64,000 bases of DNA from Melitaea cinxia (lineage: Eukaryota > Arthropoda > Insecta > Lepidoptera > Nymphalidae). Positions 21,197 to 34,769 of this stretch are shown in pieces. The first letter of the stretch is position 1, and the number at the start of each line of letters is the position of its first letter. Both the position numbers and the translations under genes were made by a program. The DNA is taken from positions 10,810,159-10,874,158 of the forward strand of contig NC_059400.1 in the NCBI RefSeq assembly GCF_905220565.1, read 5' to 3'. The notes beneath the pieces were generated by a model. The model was not told the DNA's origin and did no database searches. It worked only from the letters and a program-made list of their open reading frames with translations.

Positions 21197-22809
21197 GTTA
21201 GGTATTGGCCATTATGTTCAGTTACCAAACTCTTATTACATAATTTTATTCCGCCAATCGCATACGCATAATAACATATATTTGTAAATGAACTAAATTT
21301 AAATAACTTCAAATCTCACTATTAAAGGTAGTAAAGAAGGGGTAATAAAAGAGTAAAGGAGTATTTTTCTTTAAATACTAAATATTGGAATTACTATACG
21401 ATACAGTTGTGCTTTGTTGGTTGGCGGCTTGATGTGGTTCCCCTACAAAGAGTAACGAACGTTTTTAGTTGTTTAAAATAATAATCGCAATTAAGGGCTC
21501 GCGAGAACACATTCGAATTCGATGGAAAAAGAAAAAACATTTCATCATAGTTGTAAATATTAGATTAGCAATAATGTAAAAATTAAAAAATTTAAGTTGC
21601 GTTATATTATTATCGTATATATTATACGTTTTCCACGACTCAATTTTACAAGTGCATAAGTGTTAACATACTTAATTAAATTGATTTTTTTTCGATGTTT
21701 CCTGTGTTTGAAACGCGAGTGCCTGATTTCGTTTTGTCTGTTCTATTCACGAGTACATTTATTAAAATTAATCAAATTAAGAATGACAGTTATTTTGACA
21801 AATTCATTCATTTAATTCTTATGCATAAATCTATTAACCACAAACACCTCTAATATAATGCAAGTAACAGGGCAATTTTACTAAAAAGCTTATTCTAGAC
21901 ATAAAATATTATGAGCATTAATAATACTGACAAAGGTATTAATTTGCAAGTCAAGCTACTTTATTCAATACTTTTGTGTCTATAAATATTTGTTTTTAGA
22001 ACATTTTATAGGCGTTTACCAACGCAAACTTGGGATTATTTAATACTCAACAGTCTTATATATCACTTTGTAACTTTGGAGATAAGGTCAAATAAAGAGA
22101 GTCTATTAGAACTACCTTCAAAGTCACCAGCTTGTGTAAAAGGAAACTGACATTTATCCTAATCTCGAATTAGTTCTAACGACAGTTGAGAGGTTTTAAA
22201 AGCGGATTGTTGGAAATAAAACGTGTCGCAAAATTTCCATGCCATAGTTTACCAGTGTATTACATCGTTGAGACATCAATCGAGAAATATTTTAAGCGTA
22301 ACGTTTCTTTCCTTAATTTTTACCTTGTTATTCGGACTTTCTGTTTTAAGATTTATAAAAGCCAATGCGGTTGCGACACTTGACCCGACATTGAGAGCTT
22401 AATGTACTTTATTTCCTTTACTTAAGGTTCACCTAAATAGATTTTTATGGGAAGGATTTTTGTCACGTTTATCAAGCTTTACGACTTAAGTGGATTATAT
22501 GCTTGTAACATTACGCTATATATTTTGTGTAACATACGCTATAAACTTTAAATTTTTGAACGAAAGTATAAAAATACTTACGATTTAGGAATTTATGTGA
22601 AAAAAAGAAGTGACATTATATACCATCCATTTGCGATTATTTTTTTACAGCAAAAGACCTTTTTATATTTTAAAATGACTAAAATCTGCATATTGTGATT
22701 TTATTTCATGCATCTGACAATGATTACATTTAACTTTTAAGTAAACATAAAATTGACCATCGTAACCTGTGTCTGTTTTCAGCGTTCACTAAACGTTAAT
22801 TCCTCACAT
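21197..22809. other. Anonymous AT-rich DNA
   Basis: Nothing recognised. Confidence 0.5.
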
Positions 22810-24035
22810 ATTTACCTCACTGCAAAGGAAGGTATGTGTGTATATAATATTATTTATTACCTCATATTTCCAGAACCACTGAACGGATTTTTATAATTGA
22901 GTTATCATAAGATTTGTTTCAGCAGCCCAAGTGCTTTTAGATAGGTAATGGTAAAACATGGCGGCTGTGAGAAGCCATTGTATAACTACAATGAAAAAAA
23001 AAATTTTTTTTCGAATACTACAATATGGGTATCAGATTAAAGGGCTTAATACAATGATTTAAAAAAGGTATGTCATGATTATTATTACCGTAATATTCAC
23101 AAAAAAAAAAAATATAATAATATATAAGAAAGTTTAAAAAATGTGGACTTTGCTCTTTCCCATGCCTACGCTAAGCAAGCTGCGAGCCGCGCTTCTCCCT
23201 CACCTCCTAGGCGACAATCATCTTCGGGGTGTAGCTTTTCCAGTAAAAAAAGAATTATCAAATAAAGACTACTCTGTAAAAAGTTATGCATGGGCAATCA
23301 TAGAAAAAAAATACGCGACAACTTTAAAACCTCCTCTGTTTTTTTTCGTCGGTATAAAATGACTGAATCAACCACACGATGTAAACTCTTTTAATGAATT
23401 GAACCGATTATGTAATTTGTATAACTAAAAAGACAAATAAAATAGTGATAAAAAAAACGAAAAACCCGCCTGCGTAAAGAACATCTAATAGATAATTGTG
23501 TTTGTTCGCGAACAAAAAAAAACCGACTTCAATTATATCGACAAGTAATATAACGTAAGTAGACGAAAAAAATTAACAAACGCACAAGTCATCACTACGA
23601 TTTTCGATGGTTTCCCTCGATTTTCCTGGGATTCCCAGATCCTGGTTTCCTTATCATGGTAGCACACTTGGGAAATCTCCTTTCAAACAAAAAAGAATTA
23701 TCAAAATCGGTTCCTAATCGACGAAGTTATCTCCGAACAGACATAAATAAATATATACGGTCGAATTGAGTAGCCTCCTCCTTTTTTGAAGTCAGTTAAA
23801 AAATCAACTGAAAAGGCTGTGATAAGATAAAAATCAATAATTACACAAAGCGAAATAAATCGAAAAGTTACCAAACTATGTACTGTACACTTAAAAATAT
23901 CAATACGGTAGTCCTTCGTATGTAACATCGTACATAATATGCAATCGGAGGCATGAAATTGAACGATAAGTCAAATCATCCTCTTTCAGTTGATTTTCTA
24001 TTAGTTGTTCTTCACGCAGGCGGGTTTTTTGTTTT
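22810..24035 (+). repeat. Composite of the CCCGACTGCAAAGGA-type repeat with an inserted AACCGACTTC-family copy
   Basis: 22810-23440 parallels 9465-10125 (CACTGCAAAGGAAGG; CAGCAGCCCAAGTGC; GTCGGTATAAAATGACT). CCCGCCTGCGTAAAGAACA at about 23465 and GTTCTTCACGCAGGCGGG at about 24010 are inverted repeats that flank 23485-23812, a shorter AACCGACTTC-family copy, and about 170 bp more. At least two rounds of insertion or a rearrangement are implied. Confidence 0.6.
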
Positions 24036-24164
24036 TTAATCAATTATTTTTTCATATTTATAATTGTAATTAAATTTCAATACGCGCTTTATCTTACTTT
24101 AAGTATGCTAAAGAATGGTAATATCAAGCACAGTCATTCGAATTATCAATATCTTTAAAACATT

Positions 24165-24472
24165 TTTTACCCCCTTCTCTTCCCGTGATTGTCGTAAGAG
24201 GTGACTAAGGGATAGCACAGTTCCACTTCCTCCTTATAACTTAAAAAGCCGACCGATGGCGAGATAACCATCGAACTGCTGGTTTTGAAATACACAGGCC
24301 GAAGACGGGCAGCAGCGTCTTCGGTGCGACAAAGGCAGCTCTGCGGTCACTAACTCGCCTGCCTAGCGTGGTTACTATGGGCAAAACACGCCATTTTTGG
24401 CACGAACTTGTGGAGGCCTATATCCAGTAGTGGACTGTATTAGGCTGAAATGATGATGATGATGATTATTTA
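24165..24472 (+). repeat. Interspersed repeat with (GAT)n tail, copy 1
   Basis: Runs from GTCGTAAGAGGTGACTAAGG through GGCCGAAGACGGGCAGCAGC to TCCAGTAGTGGACTGTATTA and ends in (GAT)n. The tail matches the RTE LINE 3' end at 7520, so this non-autonomous element probably uses the RTE machinery. Other copies: 28487-28680 (partial), 41374-41706, 47775-48285. Confidence 0.7.
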
Positions 24473-25620
24473 TTTTTGAGTGTATGGTCTTTATATAAGT
24501 AAATCTTCAGTTTGAAATCTTTATTAATCTTTTGCGCTATAATATTAACTTTTTGTTGTATAATATTAGTGAAATTTCAGTAAGAAATCGAACTAAAGTT
24601 TTTTTAATAATAAAAAAGTATTATCTGAAATTTTGTGACAATTTACCGTTTAATCTATTTGTGATTTCAAAGTTGATTGATTATTAAAAGATGATAATAC
24701 TAATTATTTTTGGCCTTTAATTGCTCGATGTTACAAAAGTAAATTAAAAATCCTAAGACATTGCTAAGAATAATAATGAATTAATCATAATATGAAAATA
24801 TTTTATAATAATCACGCTCATTATTTTTCTTGATTAAAATTACGTCATTGACGTCTTGATTAAAATTACATTATCAGCGTTGATTCTGAAACGAAATTCA
24901 ATTACAGCATTGAAATATGTAATTACATAATATTTTGCTCTAAGTTGAACCACCAATGTATTAATCAAGACTATGAGGTGTACTAAAACTTTAACCTGTT
25001 TTATTATAACCTATTTCAGTTTGTGATCATATCATTAAATAATAAAATCAAAACTGTTAATAAATTCATTTAAGTTTTATAATGTCTTGTTTGTAAAAAC
25101 TAGCATATTTTAAGAACGTATGTAAACTTAGCATATTTTTAAGAAACTTTAATAGCAAGCCTTATAAAATGAAATAAGGATTCGGATTACTATATGAGTA
25201 TTGCGAAGTAACGGTATATAATAGATTTTTTTTTCATTATCTGTAATTTTGTTTTTATGACGTTTTAATTTACCGCTAAATACTTATAAAATGTAAAATT
25301 TATACTTTACTTTTAATCTCATATTTTTTATTTCGAAATTGCCAATGTTTACAATGCTTTCAAAATTAAAACGTTGCCACTATTTGTAAAAATAGTCCAC
25401 ACTCATCATTATCGTTTAATATAAGATTAAATTTTATACCAAAAAAAGATTATGGCCTTAGTTCGTATTGTCCGAAAAGGTTTAATTTCGGAACACCCAG
25501 TCTCCTTTTGTAAACCAAGAGCAATATAATACGGTTGACTTATCAGATAAATTTATTTTTAACATTTTGTGTGTACGATGAGTATCAAAAGTAACATATT
25601 AATGTGTATAACTGATTTTA
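24473..25620. other. Anonymous AT-rich DNA
   Basis: Contains a short direct repetition (GTCTTGATTAAAATTACATT versus CTTGATTAAAATTACGTCAT) near 24830-24870. Nothing else recognised. Confidence 0.5.
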
Positions 25621-25639
25621 CAAAAAAAAAAAAACAAGT

Positions 25640-25850
25640 GTGCTTCAGACCACACGACTGAAGTGAAACTTCTTTAGTAGCCTCTATATACGAAACGTAA
25701 TTCTCTCTCTTTTTATCTTCACTAACTTATATCTCCCTCTCAACTTCCGTTCGCCTCGCCCGATCACACTTTTCGTAACTCTCTTGTCATGCATTCATCA
25801 CATTACTCCCCAAGTCAAGCGTGCTTAAGGAACTTTTACTTCAAAAATAT
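25640..25850. repeat. MITE-like element with GAAGTGAAACTTCTTT ends
   Basis: CTGAAGTGAAACTTCTTTAG at about 25658 and AAGGAACTTTTACTTC at about 25829 are imperfect inverted ends around a pyrimidine-rich core (CTCTCTCTTTTTATC). The same type of ends is seen at 10380-10660. Confidence 0.5.
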
Positions 25851-26394
25851 GTAGTGGGTAAAGAATAATAACTATTGACTAAAATATTCAATTATATGAA
25901 GTATATATATTACATAGATTATATTTTGTACCAATAATATATAACTGATTACTAATTTTCATTATATTGAGTAAATAAAGATGGTAAAATGATAACAAAT
26001 CTTCTAAGAACGTAATATTGTTGTACGGATAATCCACGTGATTAAGTTTGTTCGTAATATCAACTAATTCAATTTCGTCTGAACGAGAAAACGTGATATC
26101 TAGAGAGACTACAAACAACTCGATTCCTTCCAATTCAGAAAACAGTATAATATAATAATTTCAGAATTACACCTCGAATGTTAAAATTTTGAACTCTCTT
26201 TAAATTCTACTATAATAATTTTTATCGGGTTTATAAGTTGGCGATTATAATAAAAGTAAAAAACAAAATAATTTAATCTATAAAATAAATAAATCGCTAA
26301 GCAAATAGCTACGGTAATGATCCCATTTAAATTTAGTTAATGTGAAATACTAACATAAATATTAAGTTAAATTGTTACAAACAAAGTAATACAA
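25851..26394. other. Anonymous AT-rich DNA
   Basis: No gene supported; the 81-codon minus-strand open frame at 25888-26133 shows no recognisable family. Confidence 0.45.
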
Positions 26395-26675
26395 CCTAAC
26401 AATTAGACGATTAAATAGTCAAGTAAATATGCTACATCAAAGATTACTCAAAAAGGATCAGCTTTTGAATAAAAAAAGAATCATGAAAGTCTCTAAGCCC
26501 AGTAAAAAGTAATGTGGCTTAAACGCAGGATAATGAAAAAAATACTCAAGTAAATACGCATTAATAGATGTACCTCGAAATATTACTACACTCTCGATAG
26601 CTCGAAAAGTACTTGTCAGATATCGATTAAATTTATACATAACAAGCACCACCTTTCGATTAAACAATGAACCAT
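26395..26675 (+). repeat. Diverged internal fragment of the AACCGACTTC family
   Basis: AGTCAAGTAAATATGC, CAAAGATTACTCAAAAAG, CAGCTTTTGAATAAA and CACCACCTTTCGATTAAA match in order the interior of the copy at 4296-4908. Termini are not preserved. Confidence 0.6.
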
Positions 26676-28486
26676 CGCAAATGGATTGCATTGAATTGAA
26701 ATTTTTTGAAAAGTAAATTAGGATTCTCATAAGCAATTGTAAGCGAAATAAATGTAATAGATATATACAAGTTATATGTCTGCATGTGTATGTTTTGTTA
26801 TGTTTGTTATATAACAACTACAAAATTTCATTATTAAATATAATAATTATATTGCAATGGCTATTTGTATCCGTTGAACTCAATTATGCATTTGATCATG
26901 CCACGATCTTCAGCAAAGCATTGTGCATGGTCTCACAAAGATTTCTGAGTTGGTATGAACAAAAAAAAAAAAAAAAAAATCAGAAAATAGTTACATTTTT
27001 CAAAAACTTTTATGACTTTTAAGCTTCACGCGTGTCAAACTTCGCCGGGCAGGGCAATCTGTTGGATTCTAGTAATAGTAATTATTATGAATTTGTTTTC
27101 TATTACCCCCCCACTTTTTACAATTTTTGGTAACAAACAAGTAAACTAAAACGACAAAAAGTATATCTTTTATTTAAGATTACTGGAATTTAAAATTTAA
27201 ATAAAAGTATTGAAATTAAAAGTCTGATTATGAAATGAAAAAAAAAAACTGCTTACAAAATATCTGTTCATCGCGAAATTTATTCTTTAGCAGGGAGACG
27301 AGAAAGCTACAAATCATTTTCTTGTTTACATTGATATTGTGTACACGAATATAACTTCGTCGTCATACCACAAACACCACCACAAATTTTAATCAGTTGT
27401 TACATTTTATCTGTAATTTTTTTATTTATTACTGACTAAAGGAAAACCAACCCAAGCTTTTGATATCTATAGTTGTAATAAAACCGTCCGATTTTGTAAA
27501 TACTGTATATTACTTCAGGGGACTTCAATGAGACTTGGCACGATTTGAGTCCAAAGTAAGAATTATGATATGATATGGATACCTGGACCTTAATTTCGAA
27601 ATTTAGTGAGAGGTTTTTTTAATGTATTAAAGTTTGAGTTACTTTTTAAGGCTTAAGCCTTTAGAGGCCTGTTTCACCGGCTATAGCTAATGCTATTTGG
27701 CGGACAACGGTAACCAACAGATAAAAGTGTTTTATAAATTTTTCTTATATTGCCATCGAATTCCACTATATTTCAATCCGCAAATATCAATATAAAAGTT
27801 GTTGTTTATTAATTGAGAAGAAACGGGTCCTAATGACCTATTCCACCTCCTGCTGTTAAAGTCTATTTGTAACTTATTCGCAGAATAAACTTTATCCACA
27901 TTCAGTTAAACCGATCTTAAAACACTGAAAACCATAAGATTTATTTTAAAAAAAATGTGGTCGATCACAAGTTATTTGATACGACATTATATTTCTATTA
28001 AATTTAGTCTTGTTAATTGTCAATAAGAATACGTTATACTAATCGCATTGAATCTTGGTATATTATACACGTTGTATATGTATTGATAAGTATTTAACAA
28101 TTTTGATTAGATAGCACGTTAAATGAGTCTCTGTTGTAAGATTAAAGCCCGCGCCATCGAATTTATGTGGTCATACATTACATGTATACGAGTATATCAG
28201 TTGAACTTGTAGCGACAAATAGCTTTTCTATGTAATCTGAACTATGATGTATAATAAAGCAGTAACTTTAGCTGTCACACACATTTTTCTTCTGAATAAT
28301 TTATAGATAAAGGAAAGAAAATGTAAAATATAGTCGAACGTTGTAATAATCTTTGCTTTTCTAATATAAAAAACCTAAAAAACCTTGAATTGGTACAGGC
28401 TCGAGTTTTGTACTTAGAAACACATTCAGCGATTAATTTATATTCATTTACACATACATAGTATGTACTTTTAGGTATCTTTTATA
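26676..28486. other. Anonymous DNA with one dispersed repeat block
   Basis: 27750-27915 is the block shared with 10740-10895 and 33300-33460 (CCTAATGACCTATTCCACC, AACTTATTCGCAGAATAAAC). Otherwise nothing recognised. Confidence 0.45.
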
Positions 28487-28680
28487 ATCATCATTCATCA
28501 TCATTTCAGCCTATTGCAGTCGATTGCTAGATATAGGCTTCCGCAAGTTCACGTCAAAAATGGTGCGAACTCATGTGTGTTGCCCATAATCACCACGCTG
28601 GGCAGGCGGGTTAGTGACCGCAGAGCTGGCTTTGTCTATGTATTTCAAAGTCAGCAGTTGGATGGTTACTTGTACTATAA
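28487..28680 (-). repeat. Partial copy of the (GAT)n-tailed repeat
   Basis: CATCATTCATCATCATTTCA, then GCCTATTGCAGTCGATTGCT, GCGAACTCATGTGTGTTGCC and CTGGGCAGGCGGGTTAGTGA; the 5' half of the element is missing. Confidence 0.7.
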
Positions 28681-31045
28681 AGTCTTATTATTTTCCATTA
28701 TGCTGTGCTTTTGGCCCGAATACCAATTTTTCAAAATTGCGGCCCTCTAGTAAAAAACGGTTGCTCACTCCTGGTCTAAACTATACTTATTAAAGAAACG
28801 TCACTTAAGTGAACTTAAGTTCAGTAATTTTAGTTTGTCGTTTTTTATTCTGTTGAAACTATAACTTCCTTTTGAAGTTTATTAATGTAAATATTTTCTT
28901 TTCCACTTAAACATTATACTCCCGAAGTCGTAACGAGACAATTTCTAATTAATCTTCCAATTCATCAAGTAATAACGTTCATTATTTGAATATTTAATTA
29001 TCAACTATAAAGTTTTTTATAACAGTTTATATAAGGCGTACCTACTGTAGACAACTGTAGTAACTTTATACATAAACAAGACGCAGTGTTTATAGCGACT
29101 GGTTGTTACTTTTAAGATGTTGTTTACGGGTTTAGATTTGATTCTTTACAAAAAATGTATGATGGTAGGCAATAAATACTTTGCTTTAGAAGTTTCTGTG
29201 TGTGTCTGTTTGTATGTGTATATGTGTATGTGCGTGTGCTTATGCTTATGTGTGTTTGTCTACGATTCCAAAGTTCAAGGACCAGGTGACAAAGTATTCT
29301 ACGAATTATTCTAATCTTAAAAGGCCTAATTATTTGTAACAAAAACTTTATCTTTGTTACAAATTATCACTGTTTTATTAGGATTCAGTATGTTAATTTT
29401 GGGGCAGCTTATCTATTTATCAAAGCAGTTACAATGTCACGCTAATTCACGGTATTAAACACCACACAATGCTTAATGGTAACGAATACATAAACATGTA
29501 TTTGCCAATTCTACACTATATTTACTGTAGTTGCCCTTTTTCATTAAAAATATAGCAATGGCTTATGTAATTGAGACAAAAACACTGTTTGTTCGTCACG
29601 AGGTGTAAATATGAAATCCATCTGATGTGAAGTATATATACTCGTATTTGAGCCTTTGAGAATGCTACTATTACGTATACAGGAATAGTTTATACTTGAA
29701 GTAAGTTCATATTACTTTAAATTACTTTCATATTAATGTATATTAAAAATCAAAAGATAAACCTTATTTATCGCCACAGAGGTAAAAGCTAAACCAAAAT
29801 TCTGAAGTGAAATTTTTTTTAGAGTAGGTTGGTTTCTATTCTGTAAGTAGCGGTATACTTATTTTATACACAATAACGGATGAATCAGATGAAATTTGTC
29901 CACATACATAAGTAGCTACTATAAAGCTAGTCCATCGTAGAGAATACATTATTCATGACCCCGATCTCAATAACTGTCACCGTATTAACAGTGGTTGTTG
30001 AAAAGTCTTAAGGGTTCCTTCGTTTCGTTTTCATTGCTTTTCTATTTGTTAAGCGAATAAAACAGGCCAATGTGAGAATTTTTATTAATTATAAAAGTCC
30101 GTAAATATAACGTAGTATTTTTTTTAATTTAAATAATTTTAATGTAATTACATTCCATTTAATTAAGTAAATAAATTGATACGTACAAATAATATTTGAT
30201 ATTTGTATTAGAAATTCGTAGTAGTCGTGGTATTAAAAACATACTATAATGTAATTCTTTCTGGCAAAGACAACACAGTTCGGCCCATTCATTGTACTTT
30301 GGTGAGGCACCGGTGCATTTGAACGCACCTCGTCTAGGTGCGACAGATATACCGATGTGACAAATTGCCAATATACTTTCTATAAATATCTAAATATAGC
30401 GCAGGCTAAGGAACACTTTACATATGTTAGTCGTTTAGTTAGTAACGTAGCAAATATAAAGCAATAAGTAACATTAAAATATAATTATAATAGTACTCGT
30501 AATATTTTGAAAAACAATTCCATTAAGATATCACAAATGCCACTTACAATATATCGTACATTATGTGATAGATTTTATATCACATAAAAGAGAGTAAAAT
30601 GATAAGGTAGACACAAAGCTTTTGCAAAGAGCTTATCCAATCCACCTCAAAATTAATACGTCGATAAAACCGTTTTGTTTATTTAATAGGCGGTAGGCAT
30701 TAACATAAAGACATGTTTTGAAACATATTAAAAGTAACTTAAATTTCAGTTTTAAGGCGATATTAGTTTGTGCCTTTTTTTAAACGAAAGTATTTGTTTT
30801 CCTACTTGATTATACAGTTCTTAAAGTCACTTACTTATTTTCATAGTGTCTCACAGTTTGACACTATGTTTTATCGAAACAGTTTTTCCTTAAAAATAAT
30901 GTAAATACACTATTGAAGTAGCAGCAGGAAACGTTCTGCTCAAAATCTGGTTTAGTCCGTCTGTGAAAGTACCTCAGTATTCTGTTCCTGTGGTAAGCAT
31001 GGTGGACATAACTCCTGCATAGGGTAAGGGGTAAGGCACGGCAAC
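28681..31045. other. Anonymous AT-rich DNA with a TG-rich microsatellite
   Basis: Irregular (TG)n/(TATG)n at 29195-29260. No gene or RNA supported. Confidence 0.5.
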
Positions 31046-31234
31046 ATGCTTGCAACACTTCTGATGTTGCTGGCATCTATAGGCCACGGTAAATACGGTA
31101 AGCATTTACAGTAATTAAGTAAGCATTAAGCAAGTCAGGCGGAAAAAAATGTAAACTTATAAAGAGACACACCTAAAAAGAAGAAAAATAGAACTATTTA
31201 CAACGGTGTTTAAAAAATATTTACTCTTTTATAC

Positions 31235-31680
31235 AACTAGGCCGGCAAACCAGCGTACGGCTCACCTGATAGTAAGCTATTATCGTAGCTTATGCCTGCA
31301 ACACCAAAAGCATCGCAAGCGTGTTGTTGAGACTACCCCTAATCCCCTCCAGGAGCTCTTGTCACCTTACTCACCACAGGAACACAACACTGCTTGAAAG
31401 CAGCATTATTTAGTTGATGCCTGCAACACCAGAAGCATCGTACGCGTGTTTCTGACACTACCCCTAATCCCCTCCAGGAGTTCTGGTCACCTTACACACC
31501 ACAGGAACACAACGATGCTTGAAAGCAGCATTATTTAGTCTATGCTTGCAACACCAGAAGCATCGTAAGCGTGTTGCTGACACTACCCCTAATCCCCTCC
31601 AGGAGTTCTGGTCACCTTACACACCACGAGAACACAACGATGCTTGAAAGCAGCATTATTTAGCTGGGATCTTCTGTACC
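31235..31680 (+). repeat. Dispersed repeat with three exact-length 125-bp tandem units
   Basis: Units start at 31292, 31417 and 31542, each 125 bp, beginning ATGCCTGCAACACC or ATGCTTGCAACACC and ending GAAAGCAGCATTATTTAG plus 3 bases. They differ at a handful of positions. Upstream flank CCAGCGTACGGCTCACCTGA and downstream flank GGGATCTTCTGTACC are unique-copy edges. The open frame across unit 1 is not kept in the other units, so it is not coding. Confidence 0.9.
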
Positions 31681-33230
31681 TACTTTTAACTTAAAACTAA
31701 ACTTATTACTTAACCTAATTATTATTATTTATATTAAGTTAAACTTATTTACTTTACAATATTTCTATGGTCACGTTATATCGGTCGTTTTCTAAGTTTC
31801 CTACAATTCTTATTTTTACAAATGGCAAAAATATCGCATTGAAAACTCACAAAAGTAAAACTAAAAGTCGAAAGAAGTTAGAATTTCATCGTTTTTCTAC
31901 TTCAGTCAGTGAATCCTGCAATAAAAGACTCAATTAACGCTATTCACTGTATTTTCTTAAGTAGGTAGTTTTACTTCTACAACGGGTTGGCTCACCCTTT
32001 CTCATCCCTAAATCACCAATTATCAAGTTTATATTTATATATACACGCACGACGAGTATATACACGCATTAAGTGAAATATTATTATAATCACAATAATT
32101 CGTCAATTGCGGCAATAAAACAATTTATAATAGTAATGCCAATTCTTAGATACATTATTTTTTTATTATCGTCCTAAATGTTGTTAGGTCACATAGAAGG
32201 ATGACAAGACCTTCTATTTTTCTTTTTTTTTCAGTTCGTGGTATTAAAAAAAAATTGGGAGTGCAATCGGTTCGAAAATGCTCAGTGACGCTGAAGCTTA
32301 GTTACACTAATTCATAGTGACGATACAAAAAGCAAGCATCAACTAATAATTTTAATTTCAGAAATTTATTATTTTCATTAATTATAATTTGATTCAATTA
32401 ATAGAATATTTTAATTTTTAAATATCACTGTAATTGTTCTACTAAGGAGTAAACTGCAGTCGCGTGTCGGTGCTGGCGCACATACTTTTTATATTGTATT
32501 CTGATGCATATTTGGTAGCTAAGCCATGAGTATCATAATCATTTGATCTAAGGAAAATTATGATTCAATAATGGCTTAGTAAAATTAAGAAATAAAAGGG
32601 AACTTGGGAAGCCGAGCGTAAAAAATGTTCATCGCTAAGTTCCTTTAATCAAGGGGAAATGCTTAATAATAAAGTTGCAAAATTATTTTGTGAGATATAA
32701 AAAAAAACTGTTTAAAAACTTTTCTTACTAACTTGCAGCTTATTTGGCTCTACCTTAAATATGATTTGTACTAGCGACAAGCTCCGATTTCAGACGGGTA
32801 GTCCATAATGATTAAATTTATAATATACTAGCTGTTGCCCACGGCTTCGTTCGCGTAGAAATTGTTAATATTTACTTAAGGGGGGCTAAAGTACTATGTA
32901 TTATTACAGTAATTCATGACCACTTTGTACGTTATTTATGGTTAGGTCCGGGAGTCAGGTACAAATTTGGTCAATTATTTCCTCCCATTCGAAACATCGT
33001 AAAATGCATATGGGATTTATATTATGAATATTCGCGACCGCCAGCTCCGGCGCGCGGGTGGGAATGGCAGTGGCAGCCTCCCACGCATGGAGAAAAAAAG
33101 TTTTTTTAGTCATTTCCTCCCACTTTATAATTTGTCGGCTTATAGTTTACCATCTTGAAGGAACCCTCTCAAACCTCTCAACTAAAAATTTACCTGGTGA
33201 TAGTTTCAATGCTAATATGAATAAAAATTA
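31681..33230. other. Anonymous AT-rich DNA with small repeat remnants
   Basis: CTAGCTGTTGCCCACGGCTT at about 32829 is a remnant of the CCGCGACTTCGTCCGCGTGG family. GTAGTTTTACTTCTACAACG at about 31966 resembles MITE ends seen elsewhere. Nothing coding. Confidence 0.45.
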
Positions 33231-33239
33231 ATATCAGCT

Positions 33240-34400
33240 GGCTATATCTTGGTGGAAAGTTCGTCCATCTGGTACCCTTAAAACTTGCAAGGAATACCAC
33301 TGTATTTTTGAGATATTTCTATTCGTAAAAGTGAATCCAAAAGCCGTTGTTTATCAATTTTATCAGATATAGTCTAATCGTAACTTATTTGCAGGACAAA
33401 CTTTATTTAAAACTGGTGAAAAAGATTCTTAGTGATAGTTCCCATTCCAAATTTCAAGCTTGTAACACAAAAAATTAAGGAACAAACTTTCTCGAGCCGA
33501 GCTCGACTTTTGTAAAAACTTGTAAAAGCCCTGAGACCTCTTTATTGCGGCCCTAGTAGCAAAAACTCTTTTCTTAGAAGATATCTACTAACTGTTAACT
33601 ATTGTAGTTACCTGCCAAATTTAAATCTTGTTGTACAACAATTTTTAGTATTTCATAAAAATGTTCATAGGCCCTTTGACCTCTTTAGTGCTACCTTGAC
33701 GCAAAATCCGTTATTTTTGAACGTCTACCCGTCAGCCTGCCATATCCTAATGCTTGGCATAAGCCTCTTTCCCCATGTAGGAGAAAGATCAGAGCTTAAT
33801 CCACCCCGCTGCTCCAATGCGGGTTAGTGGATATATTCCCTACTATAAGGTGTACATGATAGTTTAGGTGTACGATCGCTATTAGGTGTACACGATAACA
33901 ACCAGGACCGACGGCTTAATGTGCTCTCCGAGGCACGGTGGAGAGACCCTCAAGGGCTGCACAACACCCAAACCACGGCAAACATCTCTATAGCCAATAC
34001 AAATGTTTGTCATATGCAGGGATCGAACTCGCAACCGTCAGCGCAACAGCCGCAAACCATTGCTGCAACCGTTGCGTCAACGCGTCGTCGTTTGTGGACA
34101 TCTAAAAAGACTCTCTCTAAAAAAACTCTCTCTCTAAAAAGGTCTCTTAGACCTTATTAATGCGCCTATACTCGCAAGATCCATTCTTAAAGAGCCTCTA
34201 GTAAGTACGAACTATTTCTCTGCCAAATTTCATGTTTGTAGCATAAAAAATTAAGGATTTTTACACAAATTTGTCAGAGCTCTAGGCCCGTTTTTTTCGA
34301 CCCTATTTAAAAACCCGTTCTTAGCGGACGTTTTTTAACTATAAAACACCTTATAAATTTCATCTTTTTGCGATTTTTATTCATACAAACAAACACAACT
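33240..34400 (+). repeat. Degenerate tandem repeats, interrupted by a SINE
   Basis: Units of very roughly 130-170 bp recur with the order: CCAAATTT..TTGTA, AAAATTAAGGA, a CC..GACCTCTTTA or GGCCCT motif, and CCGTT/CTTTTCTTAG..ACGT. Examples lie near 33440-33600, 33610-33735 and 34190-34340. The opposite orientation of the same family occurs at 49860-50290. Non-coding. Confidence 0.55.
33745..34095 (-). repeat. tRNA-derived SINE copy with an internal duplication
   Basis: Same family as 8529-8875, minus strand, with the B box as GGATCGAACTC on the plus strand. The segment TAGGTGTACACGATAACAAC is preceded by two further copies of the (T)AGGTGTACGATCGC-type piece at about 33848-33895, an internal expansion not present in the other copies. 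It interrupts the degenerate tandem repeat. Confidence 0.8.
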
Positions 34401-34769
34401 AGTCACCATAGTACAGAAATGACATGAATTATGTTAGGATAAAAATAATCCATGAAAAGATTTAAGGATCATTTATCATGACAATAAATTACCATTCTCC
34501 GTTTCGGGTTTAAATGAAAATTAAAAATTTGTTTGGGTCAATTAAAACGTGTACGCAAGGGGTTGCGGGTTTTGCTTCATCTGGTATAATTGAATATTTA
34601 CTCGCCCCTTGTTACTATCAATAATGATTTTTATGTTTACTTCCACATAATAATGTTGTTTTGCATATCCTATACTATTATTTTTTCAGCGATAAATATT
34701 TATTCTTACTATTATTCTCTATCAGCCAAGTAAGATGATTAAAAAGTTGTAAAACTTTTTCTAATATGT
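34401..34769. other. Anonymous AT-rich DNA
   Basis: Nothing recognised. Confidence 0.5.

Noticed and set aside
29117..29342. Open frames on both strands around 29.2 kb
   Set aside because: They translate a TG/TATG microsatellite (VCVCLYVYMCMC).
31206..31397. 63-codon plus-strand frame
   Set aside because: Falls in the 125-bp tandem repeat and is not maintained in the second and third units.
31292..31666. CRISPR-like array
   Set aside because: Units are adjacent with no spacers, and the DNA is animal.
33921..34160. 79-codon frame, also 39075-39290, 63687-63938
   Set aside because: All are translations of SINE copies.
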